NCBI GenBank assembly: GCA_028823415.1
Contig: JAPKBL010000004.1
Coordinates: 19,600 to 83,599, forward strand
Length of the DNA: 64,000 nt
Reading direction: 5' to 3'
Source of the DNA: Mariniblastus sp.
Lineage (GTDB): Bacteria; Planctomycetota; Planctomycetia; Pirellulales; Pirellulaceae
Shown: positions 29,601-37,707 of the stretch, piece after piece
Position numbering within the stretch: position 1 is the first letter of the stretch
How the letters are laid out: each line of letters opens with the position of its first letter
The notes under the pieces: model-generated
Databases searched by the model: none
The model's input: the letters and a program-made list of their open reading frames with translations, nothing else
Told to the model about the DNA's origin: nothing
Position numbers and translations under genes: made by a program

Positions 29601-30512
29601 GTCTGCTTCGAATAACATGTCGAGGTGAAAATCTCCAAAGGCGCCTTTGATTTTTACTCCGTCAAGTTCCACCGGAGGCGTGTGCGGTTTATGGCAGGAC
29701 TCGGTGCAATAGTGCATGAAGAACGGCTTTCGACGACCAGTTGCCTGGTTATCGGAAACGTGTTGATCAATGAACTGAAGTGCTTTATCCGTCAGGATTG
29801 GCCCTATTTGAGAGGTATCCCAATCGGGAGATCCAAACCCGGTTTTCAAGATTACCGAGTTGCCATGGATTCCTTTTTCCCAGATTTTCAACTCTTCGGG
29901 ATTCCCGGCAAGGAGGCCATTTTCAAATGCCAGATAAGGTGGCCCTTGAATTCCCTGTGGTAATTCGTAGGCATAATCAAACCCAAAACTGAATGGGCTG
30001 TTCTCAATAGGTCGAGAAAAATCAATATCCCGAAAATCGTATTTCCACGAGATTGGCTCGCCGGTGCTCTTACTAAACACCTGCCCTCCGAGATGCACCT
30101 TTCCTAAAAACGCGGTGTGGTAACCCGCGTTTTTCATCAAGTCACCGATGGTTTGCTGTCCGTCGAGAACCTGGGAAGGCTGATGAAAGATCCAGGTGCC
30201 GTTTTCTAGCCGGCCGCGATAGGGATAGTTTCCTGTTAGGACGCTGTATCTTGTCGGCGCACAAACCGACGATGGAGAGTGGGCGTCGGTAAAAAGCATG
30301 CCTTCGGTTGCTAGTCTTTCCAGATTGGGAAGCGCGACTTTGCTGTCTGCGTTGTAGGACCGGCAATCGCCATACCCCATGTCGTCCATCAGAAATAAAA
30401 TGACGTTAGGCGGTTCGTTGGCCGCTACGGTTGGTGCGCTAAATCCGCCGCACACAACAACGACCGTCACACAAATGGATGTGATAGAGAAATTGATATT
30501 CAAAGGGATCAT
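26637..30512 (-). CDS. Trimodular secreted enzyme: sulfatase + GH50-like (beta-agarase-like) glycoside hydrolase + C-terminal EF-hand
   Basis: Sulfatase: [83 protein letters not shown] (NE), [54 protein letters not shown]. EF-hand: [13 protein letters not shown]. Confidence 0.85.
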   Translation of the reverse strand: [1291 protein letters not shown]

Positions 30513-30627
30513 AAGTTCAGATCATTCAGAAGTTTGAGTTGTTTTTTTTCGAAGCTGGGCATGCAATTGTATTAGAAATCGGGATGCGGAAGTGCGGGCC
30601 TTTCGATGCTGGTGAACGTAGCAATTA

Positions 30628-32634
30628 CTAATCGCTCTTTTTTTTGTCCAGCTCGGCTTTGAATTTTTTATACTCGGACCAGCTCAAATCTCCATCCTGA
30701 TTGGTGTCTGCCACGGGGTGTAGTTTGAAGAAATGATCTTTCCATTGCAGGTCCGACATTGGTTTTTCTGGCTGCGAAGAATCTGATTTGTTCTCCGCTG
30801 ATTTCGATTTTGGGTCGCCCGCGTCAGGGTTAGAATCAGCTTTTGGAATATGAGCGTTGCGTTCAGGCCAAGACAAGACTCCGTCTCCATTGGTGTCAGC
30901 GTCCGGGTGCTTTTTGAAATATTCATTTTTCCAATATTCGCCAGTTTTTTTGTCAGTTGCCGATTTTCCTCTGACGGGAGGTTTTGGTTGGACGGGTTTT
31001 TTCGGTTTAAAAACTGGCTGATTAGGAATCGAATCTTCTTCATTGGGAATCCGTTTTATCAGTTGACTGCGAAGTGCAGCGAGCGGAGAGGCGTGACTTG
31101 AGTCGGTTGCTAGATTGTTCCACTCATGTGGATCTGACTTGGTTTGATAAAGCTCTTCTTTGCCATTTTCATAGCGAATGTATCGATAGTTGTCCGACCG
31201 TAGAGAGTAGTTTTCTTTGGCAGGGTTGTACTTGGTTCGCCATTTATAAAGTGCAGTAAGCGCCGATTCAGGCCCGCCCCAAGCCTTGGTTTGAGCGTCT
31301 TCTAAAAATGGTTTCAGACTGAATCCATCGAGTGGCCGGCCTTTATTATTCTTCATCGTTTCACCGGTTAAGCCACACAATTCAACCAACGTCGGATAGA
31401 TATCAATGAGTGAAACCGGATGATCAGAAACACTCCCCGGTTGGGAAATTCCAGGTGCTCGAATGACAAGCGGAATACGCGTGCTTTCCTGCCACAGTGA
31501 GTTCTTGTAAAGATAGTCTTTCTCACCCATGCCCCACCCGTGATCACTCGTCACGATGACGATCGTGTTATCGGCGAGTGAAGTTTGTTCGACGACATCC
31601 ATAATATTGCCAATCAATTCGTCTACCGAAGCAACACTGGCGAGATAGGCTTGAATGAATCGCTGGAGTGCTTCTTCGCGAGTCTCATAGGACGCGACGA
31701 GTTCCTGATACAGCCGACTTCCCATGTCCATGGTTCGTTGTGAATTTGGTTCTTGCGTAGCTACGTTCCCACGAATCGAAAGAGCGAATGTATCCTCGAT
31801 GTCCCCTTTTTTAATTTCTGGCAGCTCAATGGAATCGAGCGGGAATCGGTCGAAGAAACGCTTGGGAACGACTAGCGGGGTATGAGGGCGAATGAATCCG
31901 ACGCCCATGAAGAAAGGTTGATCCCCCGGTTTCTCGACGAATTCTTTCAGTCGATCCACCGCCCATTGAGAATTGAGTTCGTCGGCAGTTTGGTCACGAG
32001 TTTCTTGAGTAGTGATGTTAAGCGTTCGTGTTTTTCCCCAGCCGCCGGTGAGCCATGAAAATGGAACTCCGTCTTGGTTGGTGCGTCCGGAAATGTCGAC
32101 CAAAGGACCGAACGAACCGTCGACGGCGCCGATCTCGCGATAGGGTGCCGGGACATCGGGATGGGCCACGCGATCACTGCCGGTGAGCGCGAAAGGGCCA
32201 TAGTCGGCGGGGTTGCCGTATTGATTCCATTCCTTGGGAACCAGATGGTGCATTAACTTTCCCGTCCCGAGGGTGAGGTAGCCATTGGCCCGAAAGTGGT
32301 CCATGATTGTTCGAGAATTCTTCAGAACTTCGTACTCACTCCATTTTGTAAATCCGAAGCAACTGGAATGATGTGGATAAATTCCGGTAAATAGACTTGC
32401 CCGGGAAGGTCCGCAAATTGGAATGTTGCAGTGAGCCTGAGTGAAGGTGACGCCGGTTTTACTCAAGCGAGCGATATTGGGAGTTTGAGTTTGGGGGTGT
32501 CCACCAAAGCCTTCAACATAGTCATTGAGGTCATCGCAGATGATCAAAATCACATTGGGTTGTTGAACAGCCAAGACATCGTTCAGTGGGTGACAAATAA
32601 AGACCAAGCAGAGAATAAGTAGTTTAGATTTCAT
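30628..32634 (-). CDS. Secreted sulfatase (iduronate-2-sulfatase-like) with C-terminal EF-hand pair
   Basis: PNVILIICDDLNDYVEGFGGHPQTQTPNIARL, CGPSRASLFTGIYP, VTSDHGWGMGEKDYLYKNSLWQESTRIPLVIRAPG; tail DTNGDGVLSWPE and DTNQDGDLSWSE. Start trimmed from 32712 to MKSKLLILCLV. Confidence 0.95.
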   Translation of the reverse strand: MKSKLLILCLVFICHPLNDVLAVQQPNVILIICDDLNDYVEGFGGHPQTQTPNIARLSKTGVTFTQAHCNIPICGPSRASLFTGIYPHHSSCFGFTKWSEYEVLKNSRTIMDHFRANGYLTLGTGKLMHHLVPKEWNQYGNPADYGPFALTGSDRVAHPDVPAPYREIGAVDGSFGPLVDISGRTNQDGVPFSWLTGGWGKTRTLNITTQETRDQTADELNSQWAVDRLKEFVEKPGDQPFFMGVGFIRPHTPLVVPKRFFDRFPLDSIELPEIKKGDIEDTFALSIRGNVATQEPNSQRTMDMGSRLYQELVASYETREEALQRFIQAYLASVASVDELIGNIMDVVEQTSLADNTIVIVTSDHGWGMGEKDYLYKNSLWQESTRIPLVIRAPGISQPGSVSDHPVSLIDIYPTLVELCGLTGETMKNNKGRPLDGFSLKPFLEDAQTKAWGGPESALTALYKWRTKYNPAKENYSLRSDNYRYIRYENGKEELYQTKSDPHEWNNLATDSSHASPLAALRSQLIKRIPNEEDSIPNQPVFKPKKPVQPKPPVRGKSATDKKTGEYWKNEYFKKHPDADTNGDGVLSWPERNAHIPKADSNPDAGDPKSKSAENKSDSSQPEKPMSDLQWKDHFFKLHPVADTNQDGDLSWSEYKKFKAELDKKKSD

Positions 32635-33017
32635 GATGGTTGTAGCTGTAAGTGTGCTCGCGTGGCGAGCCATAACAGGACATTCGAAGTTTAGAGCCAG
32701 AGAGTAATGCAACGAAAGCGTTGTAATTTTTTATTGGATAATTTAGCCAATGGAGTGGAAAGCCAATGAAACAAAGTCTCGCGTCAAAAGGTTATTCCAC
32801 AGGCGGTTCGATTTACGGCTAAAACTAAATTTTACCAAATATTTTCTGGCTTATTCGCATAATTGAATTTTGAATAACAGGCCGCCAGATACCGCCCTTT
32901 CTATTGAACCGGATTTGCCTAATGGAGCCAATTCGTTCGCGGGGTATCGGAAATTAGCCAATAAATTATTGTTTTTGAAAAAATGGTAATATTGAGGTAA
33001 ATCACTGTGAACGTGGA

Positions 33018-33608
33018 ATGACAATACCGAGGGCATCAACATTGGACAAATCAAATTCCCAGGAAGATCGCTATCATCGTTTTGTGGGGTTACTCGCCCG
33101 AAACGATCAGGCGATTCGTCGCTTTATTCGTTCGCTACTGCCATCGAACCAGGGGGTCGATGACGTGGTTCAAGAAACGGCGCTGGAGTGTTGGCGGAAA
33201 TTTTCTGATTTTGAATCAGGCGACTCCAGTCACCCAGATCAAGTTCAAGGAAGCGATGAGTTCATTCGTTGGGCCTGCGTCGTTGCGAGGTTTAAGGTCA
33301 TGAGTTGCCAGCGGGACTGGGCGCGCGACCGATTAGTCTTCAGAGAGCATATTCTTGAGCAGCTGGCTGACGATGCATTCGAGCAAATGGAAAAGCGTGA
33401 TTTGGAACGGATGGCCATTGAGCGGTGCTTGAGTCAGCTCGTTGTGGAATCACAGCGCCTTTTATTGAGTGTGTATCGACCTGGCGATTCCGTGAAGCGG
33501 ATTGCTAAGGAAAATGGTGAAAAATCACGTCGTCTGTACAGCAAAATGAATGGGCTTCGAAAACAATTGCTGGCTTGTGTTGAACGTCGTCTGGCCGAGG
33601 AATCTTAA
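33018..33608 (+). CDS. ECF-like RNA polymerase sigma factor (planctomycete/verrucomicrobial subfamily)
   Basis: IRRFIRSLLPSNQGVDDVVQETALECWRKF (region 2), RLLLSVYRPGDSVKRIAKENGEKSRRLYSKMNGLRKQLLACVERRL (region 4). Confidence 0.88.
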   Translation: MTIPRASTLDKSNSQEDRYHRFVGLLARNDQAIRRFIRSLLPSNQGVDDVVQETALECWRKFSDFESGDSSHPDQVQGSDEFIRWACVVARFKVMSCQRDWARDRLVFREHILEQLADDAFEQMEKRDLERMAIERCLSQLVVESQRLLLSVYRPGDSVKRIAKENGEKSRRLYSKMNGLRKQLLACVERRLAEES

Positions 33609-35309
33609 ATGAACGAAGAGATTGAAAAACTAATTTTTCGCGCGATTGACGGAGCGATTTCACAGGATGAATTCAATCGTCTCCAAGATGTGTTAGAAGT
33701 AGACGAGGATGCGAGGGTTTTTTATACCAAAATGCTATCTCTCGACCAGTCGGTGTCAGACATTGCAGAATCAGCCAGAGGCGAGGCCGTCGATCGGCCG
33801 GAAGTCCATTGGAATTCGCTTGCGGGAGTCGATTCGGAGACAGATTCTTCATTGCGAGGGCATTTGCTGACTTACATTTCGATTGCAGCCAGTGCGGTTG
33901 TTTTGACGACCCTTGCGTTTTACTTTACGCGACCCTGGAGTGGGCCAGAGATCGTCCGAGTTCGAGAGGTTGAGGTTGCTCCGTTGAGCTCCGAAAAGAA
34001 CGGAGTCGCTGAAGTTGTCCAGCGAATAGACTGTGTTTTGGAAAACGAAAAATGGAGTACTTCTAGCTCTTCCTTCGAAGCGGGACAGTCTATTGTTTTG
34101 CTTGAGGGAGTTGTTGTTGTTGAGTTCCGGAAAGGTGCCAGGGTCACGTTGGAGGGGCCGGCCAATCTTGAGTTTTTATCGGACAATAGCGGTTTCCTTC
34201 AGTCGGGAAAGTTGACTGCGGTGATTCCAGATTCGGCAATCGGGTTTGAGATATTAACCCCGAGTGGCCGACTGATTGATCATGGAACTGAGTTTGGTGT
34301 GAGCGTTGATCCCAACGGCGATACCGAAACTCATGTTTTCAAGGGAGAGGTCGAATTAATTGCAAACCATGCCAAGACTCAAGAACTAGATCCGAATTCT
34401 GGCAGTCAGCGCGAGTTCGGAAGTCAGCGTTTAACGGATGCGATGGGACTGCGGTTCAAGAGAGAAGGGAATGTTGCGGCGGAGGTAATTGAGGCCAACC
34501 CAAGCCAGTTCATCCGGACTTCGATTGTTGATCGCCAGCGCGTCAAAAATCGAACCGAGATCACGGAATTGGTTGATGAAGAGCATTTGATGATGTGGTT
34601 TGAAGCGGGACAGGGAGTCCAGAGAGATTCCAAGGGCCGGGTGATTTCATGGGAAAATCTAGCTCAAAGCCAAGCTGATCGTGCAAATCAAGAACTAGAA
34701 TCATCGGCTTGGCAAGTCAATGCAGACCGTCGTCCCGGGTGGTCCGAGAGTGGTCTTGGAGGTTTTCCCGCCGTTCGATTCGGTGGCTTCGAGAGCAAGG
34801 AATTCTTAGCAACAACCCCACTGCGATTGAAAGCCGATGCGACGGCATTGGTGGTTTGTCAATTTGATCCGCTTGAAGAAATTGGCTACGGCCATCTTTT
34901 GGTTTTAGGGGGGCAAACGAAATTTGTGTTAGAGCGTCGTGAAAAAAGCGAGGCGGGGAGTTATACCTGGTCCTGGCAGAACAAAAACGTGCCGCCGTTT
35001 CGGATGGAGGCGCTGAAAAATGTAAAGCCGACAACCTCCCATGAGCCCCAGATTTGTGCGGTGCGTTATAGTGTCGAGCAAGATATTTTCGAGCTATCTG
35101 TCAACGGTGAAGCCGTGGCCGAAGGAGATCCAATCGGCAGTTTAGCGGTAAACTCATCTCAAGTGATCGGGTGTGGGCATCATCGGAATCGGTTCTTTTT
35201 TAAAGGACAAATTGCCGAAATCGTGATATACGATCGAGCATTGAATCAAGAAAAGTTTAATCAGGTTACTGAATCTCTAATGCAAAAATATAGGATTCAA
35301 GCTCGATAA
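33609..35309 (+). CDS. FecR-domain transmembrane protein with C-terminal LamG/concanavalin-like domain
   Basis: Directly follows the ECF gene; single TM (LTYISIAASAVVLTTLAFYF); FecR core (GFEILTPSGRLIDHGTEFGVSVDPNGDTETHVFKGEVEL); LamG-like C-terminus (FFKGQIAEIVIYDRALNQEKFNQVTESLMQKY). Confidence 0.87.
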   Translation: MNEEIEKLIFRAIDGAISQDEFNRLQDVLEVDEDARVFYTKMLSLDQSVSDIAESARGEAVDRPEVHWNSLAGVDSETDSSLRGHLLTYISIAASAVVLTTLAFYFTRPWSGPEIVRVREVEVAPLSSEKNGVAEVVQRIDCVLENEKWSTSSSSFEAGQSIVLLEGVVVVEFRKGARVTLEGPANLEFLSDNSGFLQSGKLTAVIPDSAIGFEILTPSGRLIDHGTEFGVSVDPNGDTETHVFKGEVELIANHAKTQELDPNSGSQREFGSQRLTDAMGLRFKREGNVAAEVIEANPSQFIRTSIVDRQRVKNRTEITELVDEEHLMMWFEAGQGVQRDSKGRVISWENLAQSQADRANQELESSAWQVNADRRPGWSESGLGGFPAVRFGGFESKEFLATTPLRLKADATALVVCQFDPLEEIGYGHLLVLGGQTKFVLERREKSEAGSYTWSWQNKNVPPFRMEALKNVKPTTSHEPQICAVRYSVEQDIFELSVNGEAVAEGDPIGSLAVNSSQVIGCGHHRNRFFFKGQIAEIVIYDRALNQEKFNQVTESLMQKYRIQAR

Positions 35310-35403
35310 ACTCTGGCCCTGCCAATAGACAGTGGCGTTGTGCGACGATTGCTGTGTATGATTGACATCTAATTCGCCGTTCTATTTCCAAGGATAACTT
35401 GCT

Positions 35404-36978
35404 GTGATTAGAATTTTTTTGACCTGTGGCTTGGCAATGTTCTTCATGCCTACCATCAGTTTGCAAGCCACTGACGATTCAGTTCAACCCGTCCCCGACG
35501 AAGTTGTGCCGGTCAAAATCAAAAACAAGAAACCCAGAAATGTTGTTTTCATTTTGAGTGATGACCATCGTTACGATGCGATGAGTTTTCTGGGGCACCA
35601 ATTCGCGGAAACGCCCCACATGGACGCCATGGCTGCCAATGGAGTGCATTTCAAGAACGCCTTGGTCACAACCTCCCTTTGCTCACCGAGTCGCGCGTCA
35701 ATTTTGACGGGGCTTTATACCTTTCGTCACCGAGTGATTGATAACAACCGGGTGGTGCCAGAGGGGACTTTATTTTTCCCCCAATACTTACAGAAAGCGG
35801 GTTACTCGACTGGCTTTGTTGGTAAGTGGCATATGGGGGGGCACCATGATCGACCGCGGCCGGGATTTGATTATTGGGTCAGCTTCAAGGGACAGGGGCA
35901 TTACTTGGCTCCCGGCCCTAACTACACATTGAACGTCAACGGGGAAAGGGTCAAGCAAAAGGGATACATTACAACTGAACTAACCGACTATGCGCTTGAG
36001 TTTTTGGAAGCCCAGAAAGAAAGTGAGAAGCCATTCTTTTTGTATCTTTCCCATAAAGCTGTCCACGCCAATTTCACGCCAGAAAAAAAGTACGATCAGA
36101 AGTTTGCGGACAAGCCATTTGCCCGCCCACCAAGCGAACAAAAACTGGAAGACAATCAGCGGAATCTTCCTCGATGGTTGCTCGACCAGCGCAACAGTTG
36201 GCATGGTGTCGATTTTCCTTATCACAGTGATCTAAATATTGAGGAATATTACAAACGGTATTGTGAATCATTGTGTTCTGTCGATGACAGCGTCGGTGCT
36301 GTGTTGGAGCAACTTAAAAAGATGGGGATTCATGATGAAACACTTGTCATTTATATGGGTGACAACGGATTCATGTTTGGTGAGCACGGTTTAATTGATA
36401 AACGCGTTGCTTATGAGACGTCCATTCGGGTGCCCCTGCTGATGCAATGCCCGGATCTTTTTGAAGGCCAAACGGTGGTCGAAAAAATGGTGGCCAACAT
36501 TGACATTGCTCCAACGGTGATGGAGGCGATGGGTCTCGAAAAACCAGCGCATATGGATGGCGATAGTTGTATTCAGCTGGCTCAAGGAAAGTCTGTGCCA
36601 TGGCGGGAGTATTTTTTGTACGCCTACTATTGGGAAAAGAACTTTCCGCAATCCCCGACCGTCTTTTCGTTGCGGAGTGATAAATATAAATACACGACGT
36701 ATTACGGGCTTTGGGATACGGACGAGTTTTTTGATCTCCAGGCAGATCCAATGGAGCAGAATAATCTGATCCGTAATCCTGACGTTGTAAAGCAAGCCAA
36801 GGAGATGGAAAACCGGCTCTACCAGATGATGGCGGATTTGGGAGGGATGGATATCCCGATGAACCAACCCAAAGGTGGTTCTCAAAATAAGCGATTGGAA
36901 ACACGCGGGGGCGATCGAGCAGCGGATTTCCCCAAGGCACTCGTGGTTCCCGAACCACTCAATAAGAGCTCTCGGTAA
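35404..36978 (+). CDS. Secreted sulfatase
   Basis: NVVFILSDDHRYDAMSFLGH, CSPSRASILTGLYTFRH, GKWHMGGHHDRPRPGFDYW, MGDNGFMFGEHGLIDKR. Confidence 0.95.
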   Translation: MIRIFLTCGLAMFFMPTISLQATDDSVQPVPDEVVPVKIKNKKPRNVVFILSDDHRYDAMSFLGHQFAETPHMDAMAANGVHFKNALVTTSLCSPSRASILTGLYTFRHRVIDNNRVVPEGTLFFPQYLQKAGYSTGFVGKWHMGGHHDRPRPGFDYWVSFKGQGHYLAPGPNYTLNVNGERVKQKGYITTELTDYALEFLEAQKESEKPFFLYLSHKAVHANFTPEKKYDQKFADKPFARPPSEQKLEDNQRNLPRWLLDQRNSWHGVDFPYHSDLNIEEYYKRYCESLCSVDDSVGAVLEQLKKMGIHDETLVIYMGDNGFMFGEHGLIDKRVAYETSIRVPLLMQCPDLFEGQTVVEKMVANIDIAPTVMEAMGLEKPAHMDGDSCIQLAQGKSVPWREYFLYAYYWEKNFPQSPTVFSLRSDKYKYTTYYGLWDTDEFFDLQADPMEQNNLIRNPDVVKQAKEMENRLYQMMADLGGMDIPMNQPKGGSQNKRLETRGGDRAADFPKALVVPEPLNKSSR

Positions 36979-37007
36979 CCTCGGTTCGCTGGAGTGAGCG
37001 ATGATTC

Positions 37008-37037
37008 TCCGTCACGGTTTTCGTGGCGGATATTTTT
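37008..37037 (+). terminator. Rho-independent-type terminator downstream of sulfatase 35404..36978
   Basis: TCCGTCACG-GTTTT-CGTGGCGGA (9-bp stem with one G-U pair, 5-nt loop) followed by TATTTTT. Confidence 0.7.
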
Positions 37038-37092
37038 GGATTGGTGTTAGATTCGGGGCGACCAGCTCGCGCACGTCATTCGTCTGGGTTCA

Positions 37093-37611
37093 TCAATGAT
37101 CGAGGGTCGCAATAAATTTCTTGGCCCATTCGACTAGCGCTGGCGGACCGGTTAAAAAAATTGCCTCGGGGGTGTGCAGTGGGGTGATGGTTAACTTGCC
37201 CTGCCGCTTCGTGAAGGCAGGTTGTGTGTTTTTCATGACCGAAGCCACGTTTTCGGCCAACTCGCGGTACAAAACGACTTTTTCGCTAACCACTGGCGCG
37301 GCCCGCTGTCGACGATTTCGATTGAGTGACTCGATCGCTCGTTTGACGGTTTCCACGTCCTCGGGGGTGCCAATGAGTGTAATTTGATTGGTCTCTCGAT
37401 TGACAATAATTCTTACGATCTGGCTCAGGGGTTTGCTGGCTTGTCGAGCCTCGCCCAGCGGTTTTTTGTCAACAGATTGCGCGACTGCGGTGACGGACAA
37501 CCAACTCAACGCCAAAAAAACTAAAAATGCGATGCCGAGTTTGAGATTGGGAATAAAATTTTGCATTCGATTTTGAGTCGCCGTATTTACTGAGTGAATG
37601 CTTTGAACCAC
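37093..37611 (-). CDS. Small secreted protein with secretin-short/STN-like repeat
   Basis: Signal peptide; SQIVRIIVNRETNQITLIGTPEDVETVKRAIESLNRNRR resembles N-domain repeats of secretins. Confidence 0.55.
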   Translation of the reverse strand: MVQSIHSVNTATQNRMQNFIPNLKLGIAFLVFLALSWLSVTAVAQSVDKKPLGEARQASKPLSQIVRIIVNRETNQITLIGTPEDVETVKRAIESLNRNRRQRAAPVVSEKVVLYRELAENVASVMKNTQPAFTKRQGKLTITPLHTPEAIFLTGPPALVEWAKKFIATLDH

Positions 37612-37707
37612 TTTGTTAACCAGCTGCAGCTGGAGATGTTCCGATAAGAATCTAGAATTTCTATCGACAATGAATCCTGGGAATCTGTCGAGGTCTTGGA
37701 AGGTTGG

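Noticed and set aside
36371-36958. 195-aa minus-strand ORF inside the sulfatase at 35404-36978
   Set aside because: Fully antisense to a strongly supported CDS, with low-complexity unrecognisable protein.
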